A stretch of 64,000 bases of DNA from Lineus longissimus (lineage: Eukaryota > Nemertea > Pilidiophora > Heteronemertea > Lineidae). Below, piece after piece: positions 1 through 15,300 of this stretch. The first letter of the stretch is position 1; each line of letters begins with the position of its first letter. The DNA lies in contig NC_088313.1 of assembly GCF_910592395.1 (NCBI RefSeq), positions 7,196,501-7,260,500 on the forward strand, read 5' to 3'. A program made the translations under genes and the position numbers. The notes under the pieces are model-generated. The model ran no database searches. It was not told the origin of the DNA and was given only the letters and a program-made list of their open reading frames with translations.

Positions 1-2869
1 TAGCTGGACCCCTCTTTGATCATCCATGTCCCCCGCCAGAGTAACTGCTAGCTGGACACCTCCTTGATCATCCATGTCCCCCCCCCAGAGTAACTGCTAG
101 CTGGACCCTTCCTTGATCATCCATGTCCCCCCCCCCAGAGTAACTGCTAGCTGGACCACCGTTTGATCATCCATGTCCCCTGCCAGAATAACTGCTAGTT
201 GGACCCCTCTTTGATCATCCATGTCCCCCCCGCCAGAGTAACTGCTAGCTTGACCCCTCTTTGATCATCCATGTCCCCTCCGCAGAGTAACTGCTAGGTG
301 GACCCCTCCTTGATCATCCATGTCCCCCGCCAGAGTAACTGCTAGGTGGATCCCTCCATGATCATCCATGTCCCCCGCCAGAGTAACTGCTAGGTGGACC
401 CCTCTTTGATCATCAATGCCCCCTCCCCAGAGTAACTGCTAGCTGGACCCCTCTTTGATCATCCATGTCCCCCGCCCGAGTACCTGCTAGGTGGACCCCT
501 CTTTGATCATCCATGTCCCCCGCCAGAGTAACTGCTAGTTGGACCCCTCTTTGATCATCCATGTCCCCCGCCAGAGTAACTGCTAGCTGGACCCCTCTTT
601 GATCATCCATGTCCCCCGCCAGAGTACCTGCTAGTTGGACCCCTCTTCGATCATCCATGCCCCCTCCCAAGAGAAACTGCTAGGTGGACCCCTCCTTAAT
701 CATCCATGTCCCCCCAGAGTAACTGCTAGCTGGACCCCTCTTTGATCATCCATATCCCCCGCCAGAGTAACTGCTAGGTGGAATCCAATTTGATCACCCA
801 TGTCCCCCGCCAGAGTAACTGCTAGCTGGACCCCTCTTTGATCATCCATGTCCCCGCCAGAGTAACTGCTAGCTGGACCCCTCCTTGATCATCCATGTCC
901 CCCCAGAGTAACTGCTAGCCGGACCCCTCCTTGATCATCCATGTCCCTGCCCCAGAGTAACTGCTAGCTGGACCCCCCTTGTTCATCCATGTCCCCCCCA
1001 GATTAACTGCTAGCTGGACCCCTCTTTGATCATCCATGTCCCCCGCCAGAGTAACTGCTAGCTGGACCCCTCCTTGATCATCCATGTCCCCCAGAGTAAC
1101 TGCTAGTTGGACCCCTCCTTGATCATCCATGTCCCCGCCCCAGAGTAACTGCTAGCTGGACCACTCTTTGATCATCCATGTCCCCCGCCAGAGTATTGCT
1201 AGGTGGACCCCTCCTTCAATCATCCATGTCCCAGAGTAACTGCTAGCTGGAACCCTCTTTGATCATCCATGTCCTCCCAGAGTAACTGCTAGCTGGACCC
1301 CTCTTTGATCATCCATGTCCCCTGCCAGAGTAACTGCTAGCTGGACCCCTCCTTGATCATCCATGTCCCCCCAGAGTAACTGCTAGCTGGACCCCTCCTT
1401 GATCATCCATGTCCCCCTCCCCAGAGTAACTGCTAGCTGGACCACTCTTTGATCATCCATGTCCCCCGCCACAGTAACTGCTAGGTGGACCCCTCTTTGA
1501 TCATCCATGTCCCCCGCCAGAGTAACTGCTAGCAACTGCTAGGTGGACCCCTCTTTGATCATCCATGCCCCCTCCCCAGAGTAACTGCTAGGTGGACCCC
1601 TCCTTGATCATCCATGTCCCCCGCCAGAGTAACTGCTAGGTGGACCCCTCTTTGATCATCCATGCCCCCTCCCCGGAGTAACTGCTAGGTGGACCCCTCT
1701 CTGATCATCCATGCCCCCTCACCAGAGTAACTGCTAACTGGACCCCTCTTTGATCATCCATATCTCACGCCAGAGTACTTGCTAAGTGGACCCCTCTTTG
1801 ATCATCCATGTCCCCCGCCAGAGTAACTGCTAGTTGGACCCCTCTTTGATCATCCATGCCCCCTCCCCGTAGTAACTGCTAGGTGGACCCCTCTTTGATC
1901 ATCCATGCCCCCTCCCCAGAGTAACTGCTAGCTGGACCCCTCTTTGATCATCCATGTCCCCCGCCAGAGTAACTGTTAGGTGGACCCCTCTTTGATCATC
2001 CATGCCCCCCCCCCCGAGTAACTGCTAGGTGGACCCCTCTTTGATCATCCATGCCCCCTCCCGAGAGTAACTGCTAGTTGGACCCCTCTTTGATCATCCA
2101 TGCCCCCTCCCTAGAGTAACTGCTAGCATGCCCCCTCTTTGATCATCCATGTCCCCCGTCATAGTACCTGCTAGGTTGACCCCTCTTTGATCATCCATGT
2201 CCCCCGCCAAAGTAACTGCTAGCTGGAACCCTCTTTGATCATCCATGTCCCCCCTAGAGTAACTGCTAGCTGGACCCCTCTTTGATCATCCATATCCCCC
2301 GCCAGAGAAACTGTTAGCTGGACCCATCCTTGTTCATCCATGTCCCCCAGAGTAACTGCTAGCTAGCTGGACCCCTCTTTGAGCATCCATGTCCCCCAGA
2401 GTAACTGCTAGCTGGACCCCTCCTTGATCATCCATGTCCCCCCCAGAGTAACTGCTAGCTGGACCCCCTTGATCATCCATGTCCCCCGCCAGAGTAACTG
2501 CTAGCTGAACCCCTCCCTGATCATCCATGTCCCCCCCAGAGTAACTGCTAGCTGGACCCTTCCTTGATCATCCATGTCCCCCCCAGAGTAACTGCTAGCT
2601 GGACCCCTCCTTGATCATCCATGTCCCCCGCCAGAGTAACTGTTAGGTGGACCCCTCTTTGATCATCCATGCCCCCCCCCGAGTAACTGCTAGGTGGACG
2701 ACTCTTTGATCATCCATGCCCCCTCCCCAGAGTAACTGCTAGCTGGCATCCATATCCCCCGCCAGAGTACCTGCTACGTTGACCCCTCTTTGATCATCCA
2801 TGTCCCCCGCCAGAGTAACTGCTAGCTGGAAACCTCTTTGATCATCCATGTCCCCCCCAGAGTAACTGC
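1..2869. repeat. 3.6-kb higher-order repeat, copy 1 (internally deleted)
   Basis: This block matches the one starting at 2870 almost base for base, including rare variants such as TGGATCCCTCCATGATCATC and the unit with AATCCAATTTGATCACCC. Matching landmarks are 2870 bp apart near the start but about 3607 bp apart near the end. Copy 1 therefore lacks about 735 bp, some 15 units, that copy 2 has between about 5160 and 5895. Confidence 0.9.
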
Positions 2870-5800
2870 TAGCTGGACCCCTCTTTGATCATCCATGTCC
2901 CCCGCCAGAGTAACTGCTAGCTGGACACCTCCTTGATCATCCATGTCCCCCCCCCCAGAGTAACTGCTAGCTGGACCCTTCCTTGATCATCCATGTCCCC
3001 CCCCCCAGAGTAACTGCTAGCTGGACCACCGTTTGATCATCCATGTCCCCTGCCAGAATAACTGCTAGTTGGACCCCTCTTTGATCATCCATGTCCCCCC
3101 CGCCAGAGTAACTGCTAGCTTGACCCCTCTTTGATCATCCATGTCCCCTCCGCAGAGTAACTGCTAGGTGGACCCCTCCTTGATCATCCATGTCCCCCGC
3201 CAGAGTAACTGCTAGGTGGATCCCTCCATGATCATCCATGTCCCCCGCCAGAGTAACTGCTAGGTGGACCCCTCTTTGATCATCAATGCCCCCTCCCCAG
3301 AGTAACTGCTAGCTGGACCCCTCTTTGATCATCCATGTCCCCCGCCCGAGTACCTGCTAGGTGGACCCCTCTTTGATCATCCATGTCCCCCGCCAGAGTA
3401 ACTGCTAGTTGGACCCCTCTTTGATCATCCATGTCCCCCGCCAGAGTAACTGCTAGCTGGACCCCTCTTTGATCATCCATGTCCCCCGCCAGAGTACCTG
3501 CTAGTTGGACCCCTCTTCGATCATCCATGCCCCCTCCCAAGAGAAACTGCTAGGTGGACCCCTCCTTAATCATCCATGTCCCCCCAGAGTAACTGCTAGC
3601 TGGACCCCTCTTTGATCATCCATATCCCCCGCCAGAGTAACTGCTAGGTGGAATCCAATTTGATCACCCATGTCCCCCGCCAGAGTAACTGCTAGCTGGA
3701 CCCCTCTTTGATCATCCATGTCCCCGCCAGAGTAACTGCTAGCTGGACCCCTCCTTGATCATCCATGTCCCCCCAGAGTAACTGCTAGCCGGACCCCTCC
3801 TTGATCATCCATGTCCCTGCCCCAGAGTAACTGCTAGCTGGACCCCCCTTGTTCATCCATGTCCCCCCCAGATTAACTGCTAGCTGGACCCCTCTTTGAT
3901 CATCCATGTCCCCCGCCAGAGTAACTGCTAGCTGGACCCCTCCTTGATCATCCATGTCCCCCAGAGTAACTGCTAGTTGGACCCCTCCTTGATCATCCAT
4001 GTCCCCGCCCCAGAGTAACTGCTAGCTGGACCACTCTTTGATCATCCATGTCCCCCGCCAGAGTATTGCTAGGTGGACCCCTCCTTCAATCATCCATGTC
4101 CCAGAGTAACTGCTAGCTGGAACCCTCTTTGATCATCCATGTCCTCCCAGAGTAACTGCTAGCTGGACCCCTCTTTGATCATCCATGTCCCCTGCCAGAG
4201 TAACTGCTAGCTGGACCCCTCCTTGATCATCCATGTCCCCCCAGAGTAACTGCTAGCTGGACCCCTCCTTGATCATCCATGTCCCCCTCCCCAGAGTAAC
4301 TTCTAGCTGGACCACTCTTTGATCATCCATGTCCCCCGCCACAGTAACTGCTAGGTGGACCCCTCTTTGATCATCCATGTCCCCCGCCAGAGTAACTGCT
4401 AGCAACTGCTAGGTGGACCCCTCTTTGATCATCCATGCCCCCTCCCCAGAGTAACTGCTAGGTGGACCCCTCCTTGATCATCCATGTCCCCCGCCAGAGT
4501 AACTGCTAGGTGGACCCCTCTTTGATCATCCATGCCCCCTCCCCGGAGTAACTGCTAGGTGGACCCCTCTCTGATCATCCATGCCCCCTCACCAGAGTAA
4601 CTGCTAACTGGACCCCTCTTTGATCATCCATATCTCACGCCAGAGTACTTGCTAAGTGGACCCCTCTTTGATCATCCATGTCCCCCGCCAGAGTAACTGC
4701 TAGTTGGACCCCTCTTTGATACTCCATGCCCCCTCCCCGTAGTAACTGCTAGGTGGACCCCTCTTTGATCATCCATGCCCCCTCCCCAGAGTAACTGCTA
4801 GCTGGACCCCTCTTTGATCATCCATGTCCCCCGCCAGAGTAACTGTTAGGTGGACCCCTCTTTGATCATCCATGCCCCCCCCCCCCCCCGAGTAACTGCT
4901 AGGTGGACCCCTCTTTGATCATCCATGCCCCCTCCCGAGAGTAACTGCTAGTTGGACCCCTCTTTGATCATCCATGCCCCCTCCCTAGAGTAACTGCTAG
5001 CATGCCCCCTCTTTGATCATCCATGTCCCCCGTCATAGTACCTGCTAGGTTGACCCCTCTTTGATCATCCATGTCCCCCGCCAAAGTAACTGCTAGCTGG
5101 AACCCTCTTTGATCATCCATGTCCCCCCTAGAGTAACTGCTAGCTGGACCCCTCTTTGATCATCCATGGCCCCCGCCAGAGTAACTGCTAGCTGGACCCC
5201 TCCTTGATCATCCATGTCACACCCAGAGTAACTGCTAGCTGGACCCCTCCTTGATCATCCATGTCCCCCCCCCAAGACTAACTGCTAGCTGGACCACTCT
5301 TTGATCATCCATGTCCCCCGCCAGAATAACTGCTAGGTGGACACCTCTTTGATCATCCATGTCTCCCGCCAGAGTAACTGCTAGCTGGAACCCTCTTTGA
5401 TCATCCATGTCCCCCGCCAAAGTAACTGCTAGGTGGACCCCTCTTTGATCATCCATGCCCCCTCCCCAGAGTAACTGTTAGGTGGACCCCTCTTTGATCA
5501 TCCATGCCCCTCCCCACAGTAACTGCAAGGTGGACCCCTCTTTGATCATCCATTTCCCCTCCCCAGAGTAACTTCTAGGTGGACTCCTCTTTGATCATCT
5601 ATGCCCCCTCCCCAGATCAGAGTAACTGCTAGGTGGACCCCTCTTTGATCATCAATGCCCCCTCCCCAGAGTAACTGCTAGGTGGACCGCTCTTTGATCA
5701 TCCATGCCCCCTCCCCAGAGTAACTGCTAGGTGGACCCCTCCTTGATCATCCATGTCCCCCGCCAGAGTAACAGCTAGCTGGACCCCTCCTTGATCATCC

Positions 5801-6474
5801 ATGTCCCCCTCCCCAGAGTAACTGCTACCTGGACCACTCTTTGATCATCCATGTCCCCCGCCAGAGTAACTGCTAGGTGGACCCCTCTTTGATCATCCAT
5901 ATCCCCCGCCAGAGAAACTGTTAGCTGGACCCATCCTTGTTCATCCATGTCCCCCAGAGTAACTGCTAGCTAGCTGGACCCCTCTTTGAGCATCCATGTC
6001 CCCCAGAGTAACTGCTAGCTGGACCCCTCCTTGATCATCCATGTCCCCCCCAGAGTAACTGCTAGCTGGACCCCCTTGATCATCCATGTCCCCCGCCAGA
6101 GTAACTGCTAGCTGAACCCCTCCCTGATCATCCATGTCCCCCCCAGAGTAACTGCTAGCTGGACCCTTCCTTGATCATCCATGTCCCCCCCAGAGTAACT
6201 GCTAGCTGGACCCCTCCTTGATCATCCATGTCCCCCGCCAGAGTAACTGTTAGGTGGACCCCTCTTTGATCATCCATGCCCCCCCCGAGTAACTGCTAGG
6301 TGGACGACTCTTTGATCATCCATGCCCCCTCCCCAGAGTAACTGCTAGCTGGCATCCATATCCCCCGCCAGAGTACCTGCTACGTTGACCCCTCTTTGAT
6401 CATCCATGTCCCCCGCCAGAGTAACTGCTAGCTGGAAACCTCTTTGATCATCCATGTCCCCCCCAGAGTAACTG
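2870..6474. repeat. 3.6-kb higher-order repeat, copy 2
   Basis: About 3605 bp. It carries the same ordered series of unit variants as the flanking copies. It differs from copy 3 by few substitutions and by C-run length, so the duplication is recent. Confidence 0.9.
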
Positions 6475-9350
6475 CTAGCTGGACCCCTCTTTGATCATCC
6501 ATGTCCCCCGCCAGAGTAACTGCTAGCTGGACACCTCCTTGATCATCCATGTCCCCCCCCAGAGTAACTGCTAGCTGGACCCTTCCTTGATCATCCATGT
6601 CCCCCCCCCCAGAGTAACTGCTAGCTGGACCACCGTTTGATCATCCATGTCCCCTGCCAGAATAACTGCTAGGTGGACCCCTCTTTGATCATCCATGTCC
6701 CCCCCGCCAGAGTAACTGCTAGCTTGACCCCTCTTTGATCATCCATGTCCCCTCCGCAGAGTAACTGCTAGGTGGACCCCTCCTTGATCATCCATGTCCC
6801 CCGCCAGAGTAACTGCTAGGTGGATCCCTCCATGATCATCCATGTCCCCCGCCAGAGTAACTGCTAGGTGGACCCCTCTTTGATCATCAATGCCCCCTCC
6901 CCAGAGTAACTGCTAGCTGGACCCCTCTTTGATCATCCATGTCCCCCGCCCGAGTACCTGCTAGGTGGACCCCTCTTTGATCATCCATGTCCCCCGCCAG
7001 AGTAACTGCTAGTTGGACCCCTCTTTGATCATCCATGTCCCCCGCCAGAGTAACTGCTAGCTGGACCCCTCTTTGATCATCCATGTCCCCCGCCAGAGTA
7101 CCTGCTAGTTGGACCCCTCTTCGATCATCCATGCCCCCTCCCAAGAGAAACTGCTAGGTGGACCCCTCCTTAATCATCCATGTCCCCCCAGAGTAACTGC
7201 TAGCTGGACCCCTCTTTGATCATCCATATCCCCCGCCAGAGTAACTGCTAGGTGGAATCCAATTTGATCACCCATGTCCCCCGCCAGAGTAACTGCTAGC
7301 TGGACCCCTCTTTGATCATCCATGTCCCCCGCCAGAGTAACTGCTAGCTGGACCCCTCCTTGATCATCCATGTCCCCCCAGAGTAACTGCTAGCCGGACC
7401 CCTCCTTGATCATCCATGTCCCTGCCCCAGAGTAACTGCTAGCTGGACCCCCCTTGTTCATCCATGTCCCCCCCAGATTAACTGCTAGCTGGACCCCTCT
7501 TTGATCATCCATGTCCCCCGCCAGAGTAACTGCTAGCTGGACCCCTCCTTGATCATCCATGTCCGCCAGAGTAACTGCTAGTTGGACCCCTCCTTGATCA
7601 TCCATGTCCCCGCCCCAGAGTAACTGCTAGCTGGACCACTCTTTGATCATCCATGTCCCCCGCCAGAGTATTGCTAGGTGGACCCCTCCTTCAATCATCC
7701 ATGTCCCAGAGTAACTGCTAGCTGGAACCCTCTTTGATCATCCATGTCCTCCCAGAGTAACTGCTAGCTGGACCCCTCTTTGATCATCCATGTCCCCTGC
7801 CAGAGTAACTGCTAGCTGGACCCCTCCTTGATCATCCATGTCCCCCCAGAGTAACTGCTAGCTGGACCCCTCCTTGATCATCCATGTCCCCCTCCCCAGA
7901 GTAACTGCTAGCTGGACCACTCTTTGATCATCCATGTCCCCCGCCACAGTAACTGCTAGGTGGACCCCTCTTTGATCATCCATGTCCCCCGCCAGAGTAA
8001 CTGCTAGCAACTGCTAGGTGGACCCCTCTTTGATCATCCATGCCCCCTCCCCAGAGTAACTGCTAGGTGGACCCCTCCTTGATCATCCATGTCCCCCGCC
8101 AGAGTAACTGCTAGGTGGACCCCTCTTTGATCATCCATGCCCCCTCCCCGGAGTAACTGCTAGGTGGACCCCTCTCTGATCATCCATGCCCCCTCACCAG
8201 AGTAACTGCTAACTGGACCCCTCTTTGATCATCCATATCTCACGCCAGAGTACTTGCTAAGTGGACCCCTCTTTGATCATCCATGTCCCCCGCCAGAGTA
8301 ACTGCTAGTTGGACCCCTCTTTGATCATCCATGCCCCCTCCCCGTAGTAACTGCTAGGTGGACCCCTCTTTGATCATCCATGCCCCCTCCCCAGAGTAAC
8401 TGCTAGCTGGACCCCTCTTTGATCATCCATGTCCCCCGCCAGAGTAACTGTTAGGTGGACCCCTCTTTGATCATCCATGCCCCCCCCCCAGAGTAACTGC
8501 TAGGTGGACCCCTCTTTGATCATCCATGCCCCCTCCCGAGAGTAACTGCTAGTTGGACCCCTCTTTGATCATCCATGCCCCCTCCCTAGAGTAACTGCTA
8601 GCATGCCCCCTCTTTGATCATCCATGTCCCCCGTCATAGTACCTGCTAGGTTGACCCCTCTTTGATCATCCATGTCCCCCGCCAAAGTAACTGCTAGCTG
8701 GAACCCTCTTTGATCATCCATGTCCCCCCTAGAGTAACTGCTAGCTGGACCCCTCTTTGATCATCCATGGCCCCCGCCAGAGTAACTGCTAGCTGGACCC
8801 CTCCTTGATCATCCATGTCACACCCAGAGTAACTGCTAGCTGGACCCCTCCTTGATCATCCATGTCCCCCCCCCCCAAGACTAACTGCTAGCTGGACCAC
8901 TCTTTGATCATCCATGTCCCCCGCCAGAATAACTGCTAGGTGGACACCTCTTTGATCATCCATGTCTCCCGCCAGAGTAACTGCTAGCTGGAACCCTCTT
9001 TGATCATCCATGTCCCCCGCCAAAGTAACTGCTAGGTGGACCCCTCTTTGATCATCCATGCCCCCTCCCCAAAGTAACTGTTAGGTGGACCCCTCTTTGA
9101 TCATCCATGCCCCTCCCCACAGTAACTGCAAGGTGGACCCCTCTTTGATCATCCATTTCCCCTCCCCAGAGTAACTTCTAGGTGGACTCCTCTTTGATCA
9201 TCTATGCCCCCTCCCCAGATCAGAGTAACTGCTAGGTGGACCCCTCTTTGATCATCAATGCCCCCTCCCCAGAGTAACTGCTAGGTGGACCGCTCTTTGA
9301 TCATCCATGCCCCCTCCCCAGAGTAACTGCTAGGTGGACCCCTCCTTGAT
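6475..9350. repeat. 3.6-kb higher-order repeat, copy 3 (partial)
   Basis: It follows copy 2 landmark by landmark at offsets of 3604 to 3621 bp up to about 9350. There the order of variants changes and a further partial copy with an offset of about 2.3 kb begins (landmarks 7393 to 9717 and 8856 to 11161). Confidence 0.8.
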
Positions 9351-12324
9351 CATCCATGTCCCCCGCCAGAGTAACTGCTAGGTGGACCCCTCTTTGATCA
9401 TCCATGCCCCCTCCCCAGAGTAACTGCTAGGTGGACCCCTCTTTGATCATCCATGCCCCCTCCCCAGAGTAACTGCTAGCTGGACCCCTCTTTGATCATT
9501 CATGTCCCCCGCCAGAGTACCTGCTAGGTGGACCCCTCTTTGATCATCCATGTCCCCCGCCAGAGTAACTGCTAGTTGGACCCCTCTTTGATCATCCATA
9601 TCCCCCGCCAGAGTAACTGCTAGGTGGAATCCAATTTGATCACCCATGTCCCCCGCCAGAGTAACTGCTAGCTGGACCCCTCCTTGATCATCCATGTCCC
9701 CCCAGAGTAACTGCTAGCCGGACCCCTCCTTGATCATCCATGTCCCTGCCCCAGAGTAACTGCTAGCTGGACCCCCTTGTTCATCCATGTCCCCCCCAGA
9801 TTAACTGCTAGCTGGACCCCTCTTTGATCATCCATGTCCCCCGCCAGAGTAACTGCTAGCTGGACCCCTCCTTGATCATCCATGTCCCCCCAGAGTAACT
9901 GCTAATTGGACCCCTCCTTGATCATCCATGTCCCCGCCCCAGAGTAACTGCTAGCTGGACCACTCTTTGATCATCCATGTCCCCCGCCAGAGTAACTGCT
10001 AGGTGGACCCCTCCTTGATCATCCATGTCCCAGAGTAACTGCTAGCTGGAACCCTCTTTGATCATCCATGTCCTCCCAGAGTAACTGCTAGCTGGACCCC
10101 TCTTTGATCATCCATGTCCCCTGCCAGAGTAACTGCTAGCTAGACCCCTCCTTGATCATCCATGTCCCCCCCAGAGTAACTGCTAGCTGGACCCCTCCTT
10201 GATCATCCATGTCCCCCTCCCCAGAGTAACTGCTAGCTGGACCACTCTTTGATCATCCATGTCCCCCGCCACAGTAACTGCTAGGTGGACCCCTCTTTGA
10301 TCATCCATGTCCCCCGCCAGAGTAACTGCTAGCAACTGCTAGGTGGACCCCTCTTTGATCATCCATGCCCCCTCCCCAGAGTAACTGCTAGGTGGACCCC
10401 TCCTTGATCATCCATGTCCCCCGCCAGAGTAACTGCTAGGTGGACCCCTCTTTGATCATCCATGCCCCCTCCCCGGAGTAACTGCTAGGTGGACCCCTCT
10501 TTGATCATCCATGCCCCCTCCCCAGAGTAACTGCTAACTGGACCCCTCTTTGATCATCCATATCCCACGCCAGAGTACCTGCTAGGTGGACCCCTCTTTG
10601 ATCATCCATGTCCCCCGCCAGAGTAACTGCTAGTTGGACCCCTCTTTGATCATCCATGCCCCCTCCCCGGAGTAACTGCTAGGTGGACCCCTCTTTGATC
10701 ATCCATGCCCCCTCCCCAGAGTAACTGCTAGCTGGACCCCTCTTTGATCATCCATGTCCCCCGCCAGAGTAACTGTTAGGTGGACCCCTCTTTGATCATC
10801 CATGCCCCCCCCCCGAGTTACTGCTAGGTGGACCCCTCTTTGATCATCCATGCCCCCTCCCGAGAGTAACTGCTAGCTGGACCCCTCTTTGATCATCCAT
10901 GCCCCCTCCCTAGAGTAACTGCTAGCATGCCCCCTCTTTGATCATCCATGTCCCCCGTCATAGTACCTGCTAAGTTGACCCCTCTTTGATCATCCATGTC
11001 CCCCGCCAAAGTAACTGCTAGCTGGAACCCTCTTTGATCATCCATGTCCCCCCTAGAGTAACTGCTAGCTGGACCCCTCTTTGATCATCCATGGCCCCCG
11101 CCAGAGTAACTGCTAGCTGGACCCCTCCTTGATCATCCATGGCCCCCGCCAGAGTAACTGCTAGCTGGACCCCTCCTTGATCATCAATGTCACACCCAGA
11201 CTAACTGCTAGCTGGACCACTCTTTGATCATCCATGTCGCCCGCCAGAATAACTGCTAGGTGGACACCTCTTTGATCATCCATGTCCCCCGCTAGAGCAA
11301 CTGCTAGCTGGAACCCTCTTTGATCATCCATGTCCCCCGCCAGAGTAACTGCTAGGTGGACCCCTCTTTGATCATCCATGCCCCCTCCCCAGAGTAACTG
11401 CTAGGTGGACCCCTCTTTGATCATCCATGCCCCTCCCCAGAGTAACTGCAAGGTGGACCCCTCTTTGATCATCTATTTCCCCTCCCCAGAGTAACTTCTA
11501 GGTGGACTCCTCTTTGATCATCCATGCCCCCTCCCCAGATCAGAGTAACTGCTAGGTGGACCCCTCTTTGATCATCAATGCCCCCTCCCCAGAGTAACTG
11601 CTAGGTGGACCGCTCTTTGATCATCCATGCCCCCTCCCCAGAGTAACTGCTAGGTGGACCCCTCCTTGATCATCCATGTCCCCCGCCAGAGTAACTGCTA
11701 GGTGGACCCCTCTTTGATCATCCATGCCCCCTCCCCAGAGTAACTGCAGGTGGACCCCTCTTTGATCATCCATGCCCCCTCCCCAGAGTAACTGCTAGCT
11801 GGACCCCTCTTTGATCATTCATGTCCCCCGCCAGAGTACCTGCTAGGTGGACCCCTCTTTGATCATCCATGTCCCCCGCCAGAGTAACTGCTAGTTGGAC
11901 CCCTCTTTGATCATCCATGCCCCCCCGCCAGAGTAACTGCTAGCATGCCCCCTCTTTGATCATCCATGTCCCCCGCCAGAGTACCTGCTAGGTCGACCCC
12001 TCTTTGATCATCCATGTCCCCCGCCAGAGTAACTGCTAGCTGGACCCCTCTTTGATCATCCATGTCCCCCCCAGAGTAACTGCTAGCTGGACCCCTCTTT
12101 GATCATCCATGTCCCCCGCCAGAGTAACTGCAAGCTGGACCCCTTCTTGATCATCCATGTCCCCCCAGAGTAAATGCTAGCTGGACCCCTCCTTGATCAT
12201 CCATGACCCCCCCCCCCCCAGAGTAAATGCTAGCTGGAACCCTCTTTAATCATCCATGTCCCCCCTAGAGTAACTGCTACCTGGACCCCTCTTTGATCAT
12301 CCATTGCCCCCGCCAGAGTAACTG

Positions 12325-15300
12325 CTAGCTGGACCCCTCCTTGATCATCCATGTCACACCCAGAGTAACTGCTAGCTGGACCCCTCCTTGATCATCCATG
12401 TCCCCCCCCAGACTAACTGCTATCTGGACCACTCTTTGATCATCCATGTCCCCCGCCAGAATAGCTGCTAGGTGGACACCTCTTTGATCATCCATGTCCC
12501 CCGCCAGAGTAACTGCTAGCTGGAACCCTCTTTGATCATCCATGTCCCCCGCCAGAGTAACTGCTAGGTGGACCCCTCTTTGATCATCCATGCCCCCTCC
12601 CCAGAGTAACTGCTAGGTGGACCCCTCTTTGATCATCCATGCCCCTCCCCAGAGTAACTGCAAGGTGGACCCCTCTTTGATCATCCATTTCCCCTCCCCA
12701 GAGTAACTTCTAGGTGGACTCCTCTTTGATCATCCATGCCCCCTCCCCAGATCAGAGTAACTGCTAGGTGGACCCCTCTTTGATCATCAATGCCCCCTCC
12801 CCAGAGTAACTGCTAGGTGGACCGCTCTTTGATCATCCATGCCCCCTCCCCAGAGTAACTGCTAGGTGGACCCCTCCTTGATCATCCATGTCCCCCGCCA
12901 GAGTAACTGCTAGGTGGACCCCTCTTTGATCATCCATGCCCCCTCCCCAGAGTAACTGCTAGGTGGACCCCTCTTTGATCATCCATGCCCCCTCCCCAGA
13001 GTAACTGCTAGCTGGACCCCTCTTTGATCATTCATGTCCCCCGCCAGAGTACCTGCTAGGTGGACCCCTCTTTGATCATCCATGTCCCCCGCCAGAGTAA
13101 CTGCTAGTTGGACCCCTCTTTGATCATCCATGCCCCCCCGCCAGAGTAACTGCTATCATGCCCCCTCTTTGATCATCCATGTCCCCCGCCAGAGTACCTG
13201 CTAGGTTGACCCCTCTTTGATCATCCATGTCCCCCGCCAGAATAACTGCTAGCTGGAACCCTCTTTGATCATTCATGTCCCCCCCAGAGTAACTGCTAGC
13301 TGGACCCCTCTTTAAATCATCCATGTCCCCCGCCAGAGTAACTGCAAGCTGGACCCCTCCTTGATCATCCATGTCCCCCCAGAGTAACTGCTAGCTGGAC
13401 CCCTCCTTGATCATCCATGACCCCCCCCCCCCCCCAGAGTAAATGCTAGCTGGACCACTCTTTGATCATCCATGTCCCCCGTCAGAATAACTGCTACGTG
13501 GACCCCTCTTTGATCATCCATGTCCCCCTCCAGAGTAGCTGCTAGCTGGAACCCTCATTGATCATCCATGTCCCCCGCCAGAGTAACTGCTAGGTGGACC
13601 CCTCTTTGATCATCCATGCCCCCTCCCTAGAGTAACTGCTAGGTGGACCCCTCTTTGATCATCCATGCCCCCTCCCCAGAGTAACTGCTAGCTGGACCCC
13701 TCTTTGATCATCCATGTCCCCCGCCCGAGTACTTGCTTGGTGGACCCCTCCTTGATCATCCATGTCCCCCGCCAGAGTAACTGCTAGTTGGACCCCTCTT
13801 TGATCATCCATGTCCCCCGCCAGAGTAACTGCTAGGTGGACCCCTCTTTTTGATCATCCATGCCCCCACCCCAGAGTAACTGCTAGCTTGACACTTCTTT
13901 GAGCATCCATGCCCCCTCACAAGAGTAACTGCCAGGTGGACCCCTCTTTGATCATCCATGCCCCCTCACCAGAGTAACTGCTAGCTGGACCCCTCCTTGA
14001 TCATCCATGTCCCCGCCCCAGAGTAACTGCTAGCTGGACCACTCTTTGATCATCCATGTCCCCCGCCAGAGTAACTGCTAGGTGGACCCCTCCTTGATCA
14101 TCCATGTCCCAGAGTAACTGCTAGCTGGAACCCTCTTTGATCATCCATGTCCCCCCAGAGTAACTGCTAGCTGGACCCCTCTTTGATCATCCATGTCCCC
14201 CCCCCAGACTAACTGCTATCTGGACCACTCTTTGATCATCCATGTCCCCCGCCAGAATAGCTGCTAGGTGGACACCTCTTTGATCATCCATGTCCCCCGC
14301 CAGAGTAACTGCTAGCTGGAACCCTCTTTGATCATCCATGTCCCCCGCCAGAGTAACTGCTAGGTGGACCCCTCTTTGATCATCCATGCCCCCTCCCCAG
14401 AGTAACTGCTAGGTGGACCCCTCTTTGATCATCCGTGCCCCTCCCCAGAGTAACTGCAAGGTGGACCCCTCTTTGATCATCCATTTCCCCTCCCCAGAGT
14501 AACTTCTAGGTGGACTCCTCTTTGATCATCCATGCCCCCTCCCCAGATCAGAGTAACTGCTAGGTGGACCCCTCTTTGATCATCAATGCCCCCTCCCCAG
14601 AGTAACTGCTAGGTGGACCGCTCTTTGATCATCCATGCCCCCTCCCCAGAGTAACTGCTAGGTGGACCCCTCCTTGATCATCCATGTCCCCCGCCAGAGT
14701 AACTGCTAGGTGGACCCCTCTTTGATCATCCATGCCCCCTCCCCAGAGTAACTGCTAGCTGGACCCCTCTTTGATCATCCATGCCCCCTCCCCAGAGTAA
14801 CTGCTAGCTGGACCCCTCTTTGATCATTCATGTCCCCCGCCAGAGTACCTGCTAGGTGGACCCCTCTTTGATCATCCATGTCCCCCGCCAGAGTAACTGC
14901 TAGTTGGACCCCTCTTTGATCATCCATGCCCCCCCGCCAGAGTAACTGCTAGCATGCCCCCTCTTTGATCATCCATGTCCCCCGCCAGAGTACCTGCTAG
15001 GTTGACCCCTCTTTGATCATCCATGTCCCCCGCCAGAGTAACTGCTAGCTGGAACCCTCTTTGATCATTCATGTCCCCCCCAGAGTAACTGCTAGCTGGA
15101 CCCCTCTTTAAATCATCCATGTCCCCCGCCAGAGTAACTGCAAGCTGGACCCCTCCTTGATCATCCATGTCCCCCCAGAGTAACTGCTAGCTGGACCCCT
15201 CCTTGATCATCCATGACCCCCCCCCCCCCAGAGTAAATGCTAGCTGGACCACTCTTTGATCATCCATGTCCCCCGTCAGAATAACTGCTACGTGGACCCC

